From positions 1 through 44,562 of the forward strand of contig NZ_MKXO01000011.1 of assembly GCF_001766415.1 (NCBI RefSeq): a DNA stretch of 44,562 nucleotides, read 5' to 3'. Positions 1 to 11,268 of this stretch are shown in pieces. The notes under the pieces are model-generated. The model saw nothing but the letters and a program-made list of their open reading frames with translations. It searched no databases and had not been told where the DNA came from. The translations under genes were made by a program, and so were the position numbers. Numbering within the stretch: position 1 is the first letter of the stretch; the number at the start of each line of letters is the position of its first letter. Origin of the DNA: Exiguobacterium aurantiacum. Its GTDB lineage: Bacteria > Bacillota > Bacilli > Exiguobacteriales > Exiguobacteriaceae.

Positions 1-150
1 GAGGGCAGGTTCTTTACGTGTTACTCACCCGTCCGCCGCTCATTCCGTCGACTTCCCCCCGAAGGGTTCCGTCGATTTCCTGCGCTCGACTTGCATGTAT
101 TAGGCACGCCGCCAGCGTTCGTCCTGAGCCAGGATCAAACTCTCCAAAGA
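1..150 (-). rRNA. rrs: 16S ribosomal RNA, 5' part (runs off the window)
   Basis: On the minus strand the sequence reads into the universal 16S start region: the complement of the AGAGTTTGATCCTGGCTCAG primer site lies at 124-143, followed by the conserved stretch through the first variable region. The mature 5' end is placed near 150 by analogy with other 16S genes, so it is approximate. Only about 150 bases are present. This is an rRNA operon transcribed away from oriC, directly after gyrA and the HD-GYP gene, matching the position of the first rrn operon in Bacillus. Confidence 0.97.
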
Positions 151-265
151 ATTTGATATAGCTCTTGAAAATGACGAAGCTTGCGCTTCAATCAAAACTT
201 GTAAAACTTTTTTTGCCTCATCGTTCAGTTTTCAAAGTTCGTCTGCCGCTCTTAGCGACTCATTA

Positions 266-294
266 ATAATATCACCTGTAATTATATTCGTCAA
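266..294 (-). promoter_or_regulatory. rRNA operon promoter
   Basis: On the minus strand, -35 TTGACG (289-294) and -10 TATTAT (266-271) are separated by 17 bases. Transcription would start near 259 and run about 110 bases of leader before 16S. The leader holds the motif CTTTGAAAACTGAAC, common in Bacillota rRNA leaders. An AT-rich stretch upstream (295-326) could act as an UP element. Confidence 0.8.
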
Positions 295-326
295 CTATAA
301 AAACAAAATATTTTAAAAGAATAATA

Positions 327-372
327 TCTAGCGTATTCTTTCAACGGCACTATATAGAAGGAACACGCTAGA
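327..372 (-). terminator. terminator of the HD-GYP gene
   Basis: A long inverted repeat (16-bp arms, with G-U pairs on the RNA) begins just past the stop codon of the HD-GYP gene. On the minus strand it is followed by a T-rich run (TATTATTCTTTT). It separates that gene from the rRNA promoter. Confidence 0.7.
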
Positions 373-375
373 TGG

Positions 376-1365
376 TTATTGAAAAGCGACGATTCGAACC
401 TCATCAAGTTGAGATAAATCGTACGTTTCTTGCGTTGGTTCGGCGATCACGACCGGTTGTTCCACGCTCGGCGTGTAACCTTGAATCGTTCCGCGCACAC
501 CGCTGCTCAGTAAGACAGTCCGTCCTACTTCGTAAAAGCCGAGCAGTGTAGCTAAAAGCGTCAACGCTTCCCCATCGTATGCCTCATTTTGCCACATATA
601 AAAATAAGCCTCTTCTGCTGTCAACGCTGACCTGAACGTACGTGGGGCTGTCAATTGGCAGAACCGATCAGCGACGATAAACAACGGTGATGCAGGATGG
701 AGGGCTCGTTCTTCTAGCCGATTCGGAAAACCTGACCCGTCTAAGCGTTCATGATGTTCGGCAATCAATTTACCGACCCTGGCTCTAAGTGTCTGATCTT
801 GCGGTAACATCGCAAACGAGACGAGCGGGTGCTGATACAACAGCTCTCGTTCCATTTTTGTGAAATAGCGCATGTGGGACCATTTTCGTATTTTAGCGTA
901 GCTCGCATCTGCGAAATAAGAAGCCACGCCATAATCGAATTGAATGCGGTGTTCGTCTCCTCGGTATTTCGATAGCGTCTTGGCTACTAAGGCTCGATAA
1001 ATCGCATGATGAATCACATGATTTTTTCGAAGTGGTTGATTTGTAAAGAAGGTGACGATGGCTGATAGCGGATATTCACGTTTAAACAGTTGATGGACGA
1101 ATTCAAGCGCTTCGTAAGGGTTGGGGGCAATCCGTTCTTCCCATTGATTGTAATGCCGTTCGTATTGGAGCACTTTTGCACATAGATCGATTTCCTCGTC
1201 GCGGGTAAGATGGCGACATTCGACCGGAGCGACATCAATGGCTCCCACCTTTAAAAAACGGAGCAAGCGTAAATGTTCGTTTGTCAGTTTCGTTCCTGCC
1301 TCTAACGAAGAAACTGACGTCAAAAGCGTCATCCCAACGTGAACGTTTGAAATGGCAAGTCGCAT
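376..1365 (-). CDS. degenerate HD-GYP domain protein
   Basis: A 329-residue protein of the HD-GYP family, whose active members hydrolyse cyclic di-GMP. The GYP-side motif HHERLDGSGFP is intact at 204-214, the QHP histidine is at 179 and VADRF is at 231-235. The HD signature is lost, however: where family members have HDIGK, this protein has ADASY (152-156). The N-terminal 80 residues resemble the linker region before such domains. The start chosen is the second of two close ATGs, because AGGAGG lies 7 bases before it and only 1 base before the first. The gene follows gyrA on the same strand but sits behind a gyrA terminator. Enzyme activity is doubtful; a ligand-binding or regulatory role is inference. 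Confidence 0.8.
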   Translation of the reverse strand: MRLAISNVHVGMTLLTSVSSLEAGTKLTNEHLRLLRFLKVGAIDVAPVECRHLTRDEEIDLCAKVLQYERHYNQWEERIAPNPYEALEFVHQLFKREYPLSAIVTFFTNQPLRKNHVIHHAIYRALVAKTLSKYRGDEHRIQFDYGVASYFADASYAKIRKWSHMRYFTKMERELLYQHPLVSFAMLPQDQTLRARVGKLIAEHHERLDGSGFPNRLEERALHPASPLFIVADRFCQLTAPRTFRSALTAEEAYFYMWQNEAYDGEALTLLATLLGFYEVGRTVLLSSGVRGTIQGYTPSVEQPVVIAEPTQETYDLSQLDEVRIVAFQ

Positions 1366-1387
1366 GCTCATCCCTCCTGATTGTATG

Positions 1388-1424
1388 AAAAAAGGTCGAA
1401 CGGAAGCACCGTTCAACCTTTTCG
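1388..1424 (-). terminator. gyrA terminator
   Basis: A hairpin with 12-bp arms (AAGGTTGAACGG / CCGTTCGACCTT on the minus strand) and a T-run after it, immediately past the gyrA stop codon and before the HD-GYP ribosome binding site. Confidence 0.85.
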
Positions 1425-1426
1425 TC

Positions 1427-4012
1427 TTACTCAGTCTCTTCAGACGATGGGCCAACTTCGGGTGCTTCATCAACAAACCCATTCTCCACATCAACTGTCG
1501 ATTCCTCTTCTAATTCATCTTCTAATTCATCTTTTTTCAGTTTAGCAATTGTCGCCAAGCGGTCGCCATCTTCGATATTCATGACTTTAACACCGCGCGT
1601 GCTACGCCCCATTTGCGAAATTGTTTGGGCATCGATTCGAATCGCGACACCGAGCTCGGTCATGAGCATGATGTCATCATCTTCATCGACTACGCGCATC
1701 CCGACGACAGTTCCGCGGTCTGTCTTGATTCCGATAATTCCAGAACCGCCTCGACCTTGTGTCCGGAATTGTTCCATCGCTGTGCGTTTGCCGTATCCTT
1801 TTTCCGTGATGATGAGCACGTCTTGCGTCGGGCGTACAATTTCCATCGAAACGACTCGATCATCATCCTTCTTCAATCGAATCGCACGTACACCGCGAGC
1901 GGTACGGCCCATCGAACGGACCTCACCTTCGAGCGGGAAGCGAATCGACATCCCGGCGTGTGTCACGATCAACATCTCGTCGTCACTCTTCGCTAGACGT
2001 ACAGTAACGAGCTCATCGCTATCGTTCAAGCTGATGGCACGCAATCCGTTTTTGTTGATGCGGGCATAGGCAGAAAGCGGTGACCGTTTGACGAGTCCAT
2101 GCTTCGTGATAAACACGAGCGACAATTGCTCATCAGCCACTACTTCTTCTGCTGAATCTTCGCCAACGTCTTCCACGATGGCTTTGTCCGCCAAATAACT
2201 AGTGAAGTCGACTGGAATCATCGTTTCGACCTTCTCGCCCTTATCGACTTGGAGCAAGTTGATAATCGGCATCCCTTTCGCGGTTCGGCTCATCTCAGGA
2301 ATCTCGTATCCTTTCAAGCGGAACACGCGACCGAAGTTCGTGAAGAATAAGATCGTATCGTGCGTTGAAGCAGATAAGAGGCGCAATACGAAGTCTTCGT
2401 CATTCGTGCCCATTCCTTGTTTCCCTCGCCCGCCGCGGCGTTGTGTGCGATACGAGTCACTCGGAATCGATTTGATATAGCCTTCACTCGTCAGTGCGAT
2501 CATCATGTCCCGAACCGGAATCAAGTCCTCATCCTCAAGCTCGATGATGTCGGTACGGATCACGGTACGACGTGCGTCGCCGTAACGCTCTTTGATTTCA
2601 GTCAACTCATTGCGAATGATTTCGAGAAGGAGTTCCTCATCCCCTAAAATCGCACGCAACTCTTCGATCAACGTACGGATCTCGCGATACTCGCCTTCGA
2701 TCTTCTCGCGTTCAAGACCGGTCAACCGTTGGAGACGCATATCGAGAATGGCTTGCGTCTGCTCTGTTGATAGCCCGAAGCGGGTAATCAACTTTTCACG
2801 GGCCTCGTCACCGGTCCGCGTGCTGCGGATGATGGCGATGACTTCATCGAGGTGGTCGAGCGCGACACGGAGACCTTCGAGAATATGCGCACGCGCTTCT
2901 GCCTTATCGAGGTCGAACTGCGTCCGACGACGAACGACTTCTTTTTGGTGCTCGATGTAATAATAGATCGCTTGTTTCAAGTTGAGCGTCTTCGGACGTC
3001 CTCCGACGAGCGCGAGCATGTTCACCCCGAACGTCGTTTGCATCGGCGTCTGTTTATATAAGTTGTTCAAAATGACGCTTGCGTTCGCATCGCGGCGTAC
3101 CTCGATGACGACGCGCATTCCGTTTCGGTCCGACTCGTCGCGAAGGTCTGTGATGCCCTCGATTTTCTTGTCGCGAACTAGGTCAGCAATCTTTTCAACG
3201 AGACGTGCCTTGTTCACTTGATACGGAATTTCGTGGACGAGGATGCGTTCACGACCGTTCTTCAACACTTGGATCTCGGCTTTCGCACGCATCGTGATCG
3301 ATCCACGACCGGTCTCATACGCCCGGCGAATACCGCTGCGTCCTAAAATCTCACCAGACGTCGGAAAGTCCGGACCCGGAATGTGCTGCATGAGCTCTGA
3401 AATCGTGATGTCCGGATTGTGCGTGAGCGCAAGTACGCCATCGATTACTTCGTTCAAGTTATGTGGCGGTACGTTCGTCGCCATCCCGACCGCGATCCCG
3501 CTCGTACCGTTGACGAGAAAGTTTGGGAAACGGGCCGGCATAACAATCGGTTCTTTCTCTTCGCCATCAAAGTTTGCTTGATAGTCGACTGTGTTTTTAC
3601 CGATATCGCGCACGAGTTCCATCGCGATTTTCGACATTCGGGCTTCGGTATAACGCATCGCCGCTGCCGAGTCTCCATCGACGGACCCGAAGTTTCCGTG
3701 GCCGTCGACGAGTTCGTAGCGATAACTGAAATCTTGGGCCATCCGGACCATCGTCTCGTAAACGGCTGAATCACCGTGTGGGTGATACTTACCGATGACG
3801 TCTCCGACGACACGGGCGGACTTCTTATGAGGCTTGTCGGCACGAATCCCGAGCTCGTTCATCGCATAAAGGATACGGCGGTGAACCGGCTTGAGACCGT
3901 CTCGCACGTCCGGGAGGGCACGCGACACGATGACGCTCATCGCATAGTCCATGAACGACGTCCGCATCTCTTGGCTAATATTTATATCCTTGATATTTTC
4001 TTGTTCTGCCAT
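1427..4012 (-). CDS. gyrA: DNA gyrase subunit A
   Basis: The 861-residue breakage-reunion subunit of DNA gyrase, which with GyrB introduces negative supercoils using ATP. The catalytic tyrosine is Y121 in AAMRYTEAR. The quinolone-determining stretch GDSAVYE has S82 and E86, the residues usual in susceptible enzymes. The GyrA box QRRGGRG needed for DNA wrapping is present, followed by the six-bladed C-terminal domain. The C-terminal tail is very acidic and rich in glutamate, as in other Bacillota. It lies 22 bases after gyrB on the same strand with its own GAAGGGTAGG-type ribosome site, so the two are probably co-transcribed. Confidence 0.99.
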   Translation of the reverse strand: MAEQENIKDINISQEMRTSFMDYAMSVIVSRALPDVRDGLKPVHRRILYAMNELGIRADKPHKKSARVVGDVIGKYHPHGDSAVYETMVRMAQDFSYRYELVDGHGNFGSVDGDSAAAMRYTEARMSKIAMELVRDIGKNTVDYQANFDGEEKEPIVMPARFPNFLVNGTSGIAVGMATNVPPHNLNEVIDGVLALTHNPDITISELMQHIPGPDFPTSGEILGRSGIRRAYETGRGSITMRAKAEIQVLKNGRERILVHEIPYQVNKARLVEKIADLVRDKKIEGITDLRDESDRNGMRVVIEVRRDANASVILNNLYKQTPMQTTFGVNMLALVGGRPKTLNLKQAIYYYIEHQKEVVRRRTQFDLDKAEARAHILEGLRVALDHLDEVIAIIRSTRTGDEAREKLITRFGLSTEQTQAILDMRLQRLTGLEREKIEGEYREIRTLIEELRAILGDEELLLEIIRNELTEIKERYGDARRTVIRTDIIELEDEDLIPVRDMMIALTSEGYIKSIPSDSYRTQRRGGRGKQGMGTNDEDFVLRLLSASTHDTILFFTNFGRVFRLKGYEIPEMSRTAKGMPIINLLQVDKGEKVETMIPVDFTSYLADKAIVEDVGEDSAEEVVADEQLSLVFITKHGLVKRSPLSAYARINKNGLRAISLNDSDELVTVRLAKSDDEMLIVTHAGMSIRFPLEGEVRSMGRTARGVRAIRLKKDDDRVVSMEIVRPTQDVLIITEKGYGKRTAMEQFRTQGRGGSGIIGIKTDRGTVVGMRVVDEDDDIMLMTELGVAIRIDAQTISQMGRSTRGVKVMNIEDGDRLATIAKLKKDELEDELEEESTVDVENGFVDEAPEVGPSSEETE

Positions 4013-4034
4013 TCGTTATTGCCTACCCTTCTTT

Positions 4035-5972
<1,938 letters not shown>

Positions 5973-6017
5973 TCACCTACTATACATGAATTGGTGTTCA
6001 TAAGGATTGGTCGTACG

Positions 6018-7136
6018 TTAGACAGATTCCGTCTCAACTTTACCTTGTTTCACGTGAAACAACTTGGCTTGTTGAATCGTTTCGTGAGCAATTCCATCGA
6101 TATTGGTCGTCGTAATAATCGTTTGGACTTTCTGCCCCATCGTATCAAGCAGATGGGTTTGGCGATGATCATCTAATTCAGATAAGACGTCGTCTAACAA
6201 CAGCAGCGGATACTCCCCGACCTCTTCGTGGATCAGTTCAATCTCCGCTAGTTTTAACGACAAGGCCGCCGTGCGTTGCTGGCCCTGTGAACCGAACGTT
6301 TGGACGTTCCGATCATTGACGTACAATTCGAAGTCGTCGCGATGGGGACCGAACAAGGTCACACCTCTTCTTCGTTCGTTCTCTCTTATTTTATCAAACT
6401 TTTGCCGATACGTTTCAAACATCTGTTCTTTCGTGTGACGTTCTTTTTGAAACGTGTCCGAGACGTATTGAATCGTCAACGTTTCTAAGTTCCGAGTGAT
6501 TCCTGCATGGATCGGTCCGGCCCATTTCTCGAGTTGATCGATAAAATGGTGGCGCCTGGAGACGATTTTGACGGCAAGCTCAATCAGTTGGTCGGTGAGC
6601 ACTTCGAGCAATGTCTCGTCCCCACCTTTGATCGACAGTTGTTTTAAAAATGCATTTCGTTGCTTCAGTGTTTTCAAATACTGATTCAAGTCATGTAAGT
6701 AAATCGGACTGACTTGTCCGATTTCCATATCTAAAAAACGTCTTCGTCCTTGAGGGCTGCCTTTGACGATCGCAAGATCTTCTGGCGCAAACAAGACGAC
6801 GTTGAACGCTCCGACGTAGTCACTGAGCCGTCGTTGCTCGAGGTGGTTCAGTTTCGCTTTTTTCCCTTTCGGAGAAAAGCTCAGCGACTGTACCGTTTCA
6901 CCGGTACGTTTATGGATCCGACCCTCGACGATGGCCGTTTCCGCTTCCCACCCGATCAGTTCACGGTCTTGCGTCGTCCGATGCGACTTTGCGAGCGCAA
7001 GTACGTAAATCGATTCGAGCAGATTCGTTTTGCCTTGGGCGTTCTCACCGATGAGAACATTCGTCTGTTCTGAAAAATTTAGCTCAAGGGCTTCGTAGTT
7101 GCGGTAGTTTTGCAGTCGAATCGACAATAAGTGCAC
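6018..7136 (-). CDS. recF: DNA replication and repair protein RecF
   Basis: A 372-residue SMC-like ATPase that loads RecA at gaps with RecO and RecR. Walker A is [12 protein letters not shown], the signature region is [17 protein letters not shown] and Walker B is [12 protein letters not shown]. Translation most likely starts at GTG 7136, since GAGGGG lies 7 bases upstream. The reading frame stays open further upstream, but that part overlaps yaaA. The start follows the yaaA stop after a single base, so coupled translation is likely. A perfect parS site lies inside the 3' end. Confidence 0.97.
   Translation of the reverse strand: MHLLSIRLQNYRNYEALELNFSEQTNVLIGENAQGKTNLLESIYVLALAKSHRTTQDRELIGWEAETAIVEGRIHKRTGETVQSLSFSPKGKKAKLNHLEQRRLSDYVGAFNVVLFAPEDLAIVKGSPQGRRRFLDMEIGQVSPIYLHDLNQYLKTLKQRNAFLKQLSIKGGDETLLEVLTDQLIELAVKIVSRRHHFIDQLEKWAGPIHAGITRNLETLTIQYVSDTFQKERHTKEQMFETYRQKFDKIRENERRRGVTLFGPHRDDFELYVNDRNVQTFGSQGQQRTAALSLKLAEIELIHEEVGEYPLLLLDDVLSELDDHRQTHLLDTMGQKVQTIITTTNIDGIAHETIQQAKLFHVKQGKVETESV
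6046..6061. other. parS centromere site
   Basis: A perfect match to the Bacillus parS palindrome, TGTTTCACGTGAAACA, embedded in the end of recF. It would load the ParB encoded at 19193-19975. The site is about 2.7 kb from the dnaA-side origin cluster, the usual distance for Bacillota parS sites. Confidence 0.92.
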
Positions 7137-7137
7137 G

Positions 7138-7353
7138 TTAGTTCCCCTCGATTTGGAAGTCCCCGTAGCCCTCGACTTCAATCTTGTCTCCGTCGCGGAG
7201 TTTACGGCCGCGGCGTTGATCGACCTCGCCGTTCACTTTGATTTCAACGTCTTCCAAAAAGAATTTCGCTTGGCCTCCGCTTGAAATAATATCAGCTAAT
7301 TTTAAAAATTGTCCGAGTGTTACATACTCGGTCGTAATCGACACTTTTTCCAT
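7138..7353 (-). CDS. yaaA: S4-domain RNA-binding protein YaaA (RlbA)
   Basis: A 71-residue protein with an S4 RNA-binding fold ([20 protein letters not shown], then [12 protein letters not shown]). In Bacillota this small gene sits between dnaN and recF, and the Bacillus protein has been linked to the large ribosomal subunit. The gene is separated from dnaN by a terminator, so it probably has its own promoter in the 7354-7430 gap, although I see no convincing hexamers. It runs directly into recF. Confidence 0.93.
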   Translation of the reverse strand: MEKVSITTEYVTLGQFLKLADIISSGGQAKFFLEDVEIKVNGEVDQRRGRKLRDGDKIEVEGYGDFQIEGN

Positions 7354-7430
7354 GTCGTCACTTCCTTTCCTTCATACTTTTCACAAAAAATCGCCATACA
7401 TATTAGTTTATCGAAAAACGTCGAATAAGG

Positions 7431-7470
7431 CAAAAATAGGGATGATAAGGTGAAACACCTCATCATCCCC
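7431..7470 (-). terminator. dnaN terminator
   Basis: A strong hairpin just after dnaN (minus-strand arms GGGATGATGAGGTG / CACCTTATCATCCC around a TTT loop) followed by TATTTTTG. It isolates dnaA-dnaN from yaaA-recF-gyrBA. Confidence 0.85.
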
Positions 7471-7487
7471 GATTCGCTCCATCTTGA

Positions 7488-8627
7488 TTACGATGTGCGG
7501 ACTGGCAAAATCAACTGAAGGACACTATCTTGTTCGACCGGACGCAAAATAAACGGGCGCATCGAACCTGTGAATTGAACCTCGATTTCCGTCGCATCGA
7601 GCGCACGAAGCGCATCCATGACAAATTTCGAGTTGAACGAAATTTTGAGTTCTTCACCTTCGAGCGATAAGATGCTGACCCGCTCGGACACTTTCCCGAC
7701 TTCAGGCGAGTGTGAAGAGACTTCGACCGTGTTCGCTTCTTCAGCCACGAACTTGATGACATTGTTGCGATCCGAACGTGCCAACAGCGATGCACGATCA
7801 ATCGCCTGTAAGAAATCTTTCGCATTCAAACGAACTGCAGTCCGATATTCTTCTGGGATCAAGCGAGACGTATCTGGGTACGCTCCATCAAGAAGACGTG
7901 AAAAGAACGAAATGTTTTTCAGACGGAATAGAATCTGTTGGTCCGTCAAGACGATTTCAATCGGCAACTCTTCACGGTCAAGTAATTTTGCGAGCTCATT
8001 GAGCGAACGACCCGGCACGACGACATTTTGGAACGTCAAATCGTCATCTGTTTCAAAACGGGCCCGGCGCAGTGCCAACCGATGGCTATCCGTCGCGACG
8101 CATGTCAAAAATCCTTTTTCAGCTGAGAAATTCACACCTGTCAGGACTGGACGTGTCTCTTGCGACGAGACGGCAAAGCTTGTTTGGCGAATGATCGTCT
8201 TCAACAAATCGGCCGGAAGATAGAACCGGCGGTCGCTCGCTAGTTCAGGGAGACGTGGATACTCGTCTGGGTCGAGTCCGTTCAGATGGAACTCCGCTTG
8301 ACCTGATTCGATACGCGTCATGAAGTTTGGTGAGACTTCGAGTGTGACTTCGTTCGTCGGGAGCTTCTTGACGATTTCACCAAGGAAACGGGCGTTCAAG
8401 ACGACGCTACCGGCACGTTGGATTTGGATGAGTTCGATTCCACCCTCTTCGACCGGGATCAATCGTTCGATCGAAATTTCCGTATCACTTCCTGTGAGCG
8501 TCAATCCATCCGCATGGGCTTCCAGTTTTAATCCTGTCAAAATTGGGATCGTTGTTCTAGAAGCAACAGCTTTTGATACATCTTGTACGGCTTGCATGAA
8601 TACATCGCGCTGAATCGTTAAGTGCAT
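7488..8627 (-). CDS. dnaN: DNA polymerase III beta sliding clamp
   Basis: A 379-residue processivity clamp that encircles DNA as a dimer and binds polymerase and repair partners. It starts MHLTIQRDVFMQAVQDVSKA and carries the three repeated clamp folds, including ATDSHRLALRR at mid-length. It ends in the conserved hydrophobic tail VLQLILPVRTS that forms part of the partner-binding pocket. Length is normal. It follows dnaA on the same strand across the 197-base second half of oriC. Confidence 0.98.
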   Translation of the reverse strand: MHLTIQRDVFMQAVQDVSKAVASRTTIPILTGLKLEAHADGLTLTGSDTEISIERLIPVEEGGIELIQIQRAGSVVLNARFLGEIVKKLPTNEVTLEVSPNFMTRIESGQAEFHLNGLDPDEYPRLPELASDRRFYLPADLLKTIIRQTSFAVSSQETRPVLTGVNFSAEKGFLTCVATDSHRLALRRARFETDDDLTFQNVVVPGRSLNELAKLLDREELPIEIVLTDQQILFRLKNISFFSRLLDGAYPDTSRLIPEEYRTAVRLNAKDFLQAIDRASLLARSDRNNVIKFVAEEANTVEVSSHSPEVGKVSERVSILSLEGEELKISFNSKFVMDALRALDATEIEVQFTGSMRPFILRPVEQDSVLQLILPVRTS

Positions 8628-8649
8628 GTGGATAATTCCTCCTAAGTGA

Positions 8650-8707
8650 AATGAGTCATATAGTTTAATAATAATAGTATTATTTAAGTCATAATAGTAA
8701 TAAGGGC
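8650..8707. other. oriC DNA-unwinding element with DnaA-trio triplets
   Basis: An AT-rich stretch between dnaN and the DnaA boxes. Read on the minus strand from the nearest box (8708-8716), there is a short GC cluster (GCCC, 8704-8707), then the triplets TTA-TTA-CTA-TTA (8703-8692), then a long run of A and T. This is the order box, GC-rich linker, DnaA-trio, AT-rich element described for the basal unwinding system of Bacillus. The assignment rests on this order; duplex opening is inferred. Confidence 0.75.
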
Positions 8708-8809
8708 TGTGGATAGTGGGGATAACTCACTTGAATAACTGGTGTTGAGCCAATCTGCCTGTGAATAACGTGTGGATAACTCGGCTTGTTTATCCACAGG
8801 ATATCCACA
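8708..8809. other. oriC DnaA-box cluster between dnaA and dnaN
   Basis: Five 9-mers match the DnaA-box consensus TTATNCACA exactly or with one change: 8708-8716 (CTATCCACA on minus), 8760-8768 (TTATTCACA on minus), 8771-8779 (TTATCCACA on minus), 8790-8798 (TTATCCACA on plus) and 8801-8809 (ATATCCACA on plus). The last ends 15 bases beyond the dnaA stop codon. The box at 8708 abuts the GC linker of the unwinding element. Confidence 0.92.
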
Positions 8810-8824
8810 GGAGGAATGAGACGG

Positions 8825-10198
8825 TTACGACAACGCCTTCTTCAATGTTTTAATCGTCTCTTGCATCTCCGGATCATGCTTGAGTAACGTGCTAATCTTC
8901 TCATGCGCGTGGATAACTGTCGTGTGATCCCGCCCACCGAACTCTTCTCCGATTTTAGGGAGTGAGCTCTCGGTCATCTCGCGTGATAAATACATCGCGA
9001 TCTGTCTCGGGAAAGCGAGCGTCTTCGTCCGTTTTTTCGCTTTGAGCTCATCGACCTCGATATTAAAGTGATGACCGACGATCTCTTGGATGTCACGGAT
9101 GACAATCTTCTTCGCCTCTTGCACCGGCATGATGTTGTGGAGCGCTTCGGCAGCGACATCAGGGTCAATCGGCCGGGCGACGAGCTTCGCATAGGCGACG
9201 ACGCGGGTAAGTGCGCCTTCAAGCTCACGAATGTTCGTGTCGATTTGATTCGCGATGTAGAGCATGACGTCATTGGCGATATCAAGCCCTTCAGCTGTCG
9301 CTTTCTTCCGCAAAATCGCGATCCGCGTCTCGAGGTCAGGCGGCGTGATATCCGTGATCAGTCCCCATTCGAACCGAGACCGGAGACGATCTTCTAACGT
9401 CGGAATCTCTTTAGGCGGCCGATCGCTCGAGATGACGATTTGTTTTTGATCGTTATGGAGCGCATTGAATGTGTGAAAGAACTCTTCTTGCGTCTGTTCT
9501 TTCCCGGCCAAGAACTGAATGTCATCTATTAATAGAACATCGATGTTCCGGTAACGGTTACGGAACTCCTCTGTCTTATTGTCGCGGATTGAGTTAATGA
9601 ACTCGTTTGTAAACTTTTCCGACGAAACGTAGGCGATTCGTGCGCCTGGCTTCTGCCCTTTCACGTAATGACCGATCGCATGCATCAAGTGTGTCTTTCC
9701 AAGTCCGACTCCCCCATAGATGAAGAGCGGGTTGTAAGCTCTCGCAGGCGCTTCGGCCACAGCCAGTGAGGCAGCGTGGGCAAACCGGTTGCCCGAACCG
9801 ATGACGAACGTTTCAAAGATATACTTATCGTTTAATTGACCGAGGTTCCCTTCCTCTTTTGATCGTACTGGAACCGGCTGCTCTCTCGTTTCTGTAGCGG
9901 CAATCGCTTCTTTTGATCCCTCTGCAGGAGCATACTTGTGCGCTTGCGACTCCTCGATAAAATGAATCTCAAGTCGATTGTTCGTCACTTCCTCAACCGT
10001 ATCTTGCAGTAATGACAAGTACTGACGTTCGAGCCAAGTGACAATGAAACTAGCGGGGGCGGATACGACGAGTGTCGTTCCCATCAATGAAATTCCTTCC
10101 GTTGACTTCAACCACATGTCAAAGCTAGCTTTTGGTGTTCGTTCTTCTTCGTCGATTAGAGATAAAACATTTCTCCAAATCTCGCGAGCATTTTTCAA
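8825..10198 (-). CDS. dnaA: chromosomal replication initiator DnaA
   Basis: A 457-residue AAA+ initiator that binds DnaA boxes and opens oriC. Domain I covers about residues 1-80, followed by a variable linker. The AAA+ domain has Walker [11 protein letters not shown] and Walker B LLIDDIQF. The domain IV DNA-binding signature [15 protein letters not shown] is near the C terminus. The start is a TTG at 10198: AAAGGAGG lies 7 bases before it, and the N terminus ([15 protein letters not shown]) then aligns with the family. The open frame upstream is only leader. Boxes in its leader and promoter region suggest autoregulation. Confidence 0.98.
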   Translation of the reverse strand: MKNAREIWRNVLSLIDEEERTPKASFDMWLKSTEGISLMGTTLVVSAPASFIVTWLERQYLSLLQDTVEEVTNNRLEIHFIEESQAHKYAPAEGSKEAIAATETREQPVPVRSKEEGNLGQLNDKYIFETFVIGSGNRFAHAASLAVAEAPARAYNPLFIYGGVGLGKTHLMHAIGHYVKGQKPGARIAYVSSEKFTNEFINSIRDNKTEEFRNRYRNIDVLLIDDIQFLAGKEQTQEEFFHTFNALHNDQKQIVISSDRPPKEIPTLEDRLRSRFEWGLITDITPPDLETRIAILRKKATAEGLDIANDVMLYIANQIDTNIRELEGALTRVVAYAKLVARPIDPDVAAEALHNIMPVQEAKKIVIRDIQEIVGHHFNIEVDELKAKKRTKTLAFPRQIAMYLSREMTESSLPKIGEEFGGRDHTTVIHAHEKISTLLKHDPEMQETIKTLKKALS

Positions 10199-10232
10199 TG
10201 AAAGACCTCCTTTACTCACATATTGGCGAAAC

Positions 10233-10711
10233 TTATTCACATGATATACACATTCACTATTCTTATAGTAGAAACTAGGCTTATCCCCAGGAAACAAAAA
10301 CTGTGGATAACGTTATCCACAAGGTGTTAACTATGGGGATAACAGTTATCCACAGGCTGTGTATATCTCGGAATTGATGAAATATCATCCATGAGTTGTG
10401 CACATTTAGTTTAGCAAAATAAAATAGACGTGGCAACGGTTTTTGACATTTATCCACAGATTTAAAAAACAATCCACAGGCACTTATCCACATGCTGTGG
10501 ACAGTGTGGATAAGCTGTGGATATGTTGTGGATAAACTTAAAGTGAACGAGCCGTCATGAAAAAGTTATGCACAAAAGAGGGAGAAGGAAAATATCGTAT
10601 TGTTTTTGTAAGAGAAGAAAGTGGAATTTTAAGAAACCGCACGTTACAATTGTTGAAAAAGATGGAGTTATACACATATAAGTGTGGATAACTAGGTGGA
10701 TATGTGGATAA
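10233..10711. other. oriC DnaA-box field upstream of dnaA
   Basis: This gene-free stretch between dnaA and rpmH holds exact TTATNCACA boxes at 10313-10321, 10346-10354, 10450-10458, 10484-10492, 10566-10574 (TTATGCACA) and 10668-10676 (TTATACACA) on plus. Exact boxes read on minus are at 10302-10310, 10505-10513, 10527-10535, 10683-10691 and 10703-10711. TTATTCACA is at 10233-10241. One-mismatch copies lie at 10244-10252, 10281-10289, 10334-10342, 10358-10366 and 10516-10524. It corresponds to the incAB half of the Bacillus origin. From 10741 to 10878 I see nothing further. Confidence 0.93.
10408..10436 (-). promoter_or_regulatory. candidate dnaA promoter
   Basis: On the minus strand TTGCCA (10431-10436) and TAAACT (10408-10413) are 17 bases apart, giving a leader of about 200 bases that contains several DnaA boxes. 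The -10 is weak, so this is only a candidate. Confidence 0.35.
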
Positions 10712-10878
10712 AACGGCTTTATCAAGCTATTTGTAAAAGAATGACGGCTCAAATGTAAAGGTTGCGTCTCGTTTAGTCCCCTATTTTATCGATGTCTAGC
10801 CTGATCCGTCTAGCTGGGGAGATCAAGTCCATCGCTGCCAACTATTCGTGCCCGATTCGAAAACCTCTTGAAATGCCA

Positions 10879-10907
10879 TTGACAATCGGTAGAACAGTTT
10901 ATATAAT
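10879..10907 (+). promoter_or_regulatory. rpmH promoter
   Basis: Consensus TTGACA (10879-10884) and TATAAT (10902-10907) with an ideal 17-base spacer, 70 bases before rpmH. It is the strongest promoter match in the window, as expected for a ribosomal protein gene. Confidence 0.93.
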
Positions 10908-10976
10908 CTTAAAGACTGCCTTAAATGAAACTATAACTTGCTAATAGAGCGTTAACCTTGAGGAGGTGCTTTAACC

Positions 10977-11111
10977 ATGAAACCAACTTTTAATCCTAAC
11001 AACCGTAAGCGTAAAAAAGTTCACGGATTCCGTTCGCGTATGGCGACTAAAAACGGCCGCAACATTCTTGCAGCTCGTCGTCGTAAAGGCCGCAAAGCCT
11101 TGACTGTCTAA
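10977..11111 (+). CDS. rpmH: 50S ribosomal protein L34
   Basis: A 44-residue, highly basic protein beginning [14 protein letters not shown] and ending [11 protein letters not shown], the full length of bacterial L34, a structural protein of the large ribosomal subunit. A strong ribosome site (GAGGAGGT) precedes the ATG. It is the first gene of the rightward arm, transcribed divergently from dnaA, and is followed by its own strong terminator. Confidence 0.98.
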   Translation: MKPTFNPNNRKRKKVHGFRSRMATKNGRNILAARRRKGRKALTV

Positions 11112-11121
11112 TAAAGATCAA

Positions 11122-11162
11122 AAGATTGCCCGGGGAACTGATCCTCGGGCAATCTTTTTTTA
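11122..11162 (+). terminator. rpmH terminator
   Basis: A GC-rich hairpin (AAGATTGCCCG / CGGGCAATCTT) followed by seven T residues, 11 bases after the rpmH stop codon. Some read-through to rnpA is possible, as in other bacteria. Confidence 0.92.
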
Positions 11163-11268
11163 TCGTCACAGAATCGAACGGAAAAAATCGATTCTCACTC
11201 GTTGAAATGAATGGGATATGATATGATGTTAGGTGACGATTTTTGAAGCGAAGGATGGAGTGAGAATT

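Noticed and set aside
1366-1494. Longer N terminus for the HD-GYP protein
   Set aside because: Would overlap gyrA and its terminator; a good ribosome site supports the start at 1365.
1581-3843. Many open frames antisense to or out of frame in gyrA
   Set aside because: They lie wholly inside gyrA, lack ribosome sites and mirror its codons; typical shadows.
10199-10297. Longer DnaA N terminus
   Set aside because: The extra 33 codons are unlike DnaA and include the ribosome site of the TTG start.
10443-10471. Plus-strand TTGACA in the oriC field as a promoter
   Set aside because: No acceptable -10 at 16-18 bases and no plus-strand gene for hundreds of bases.
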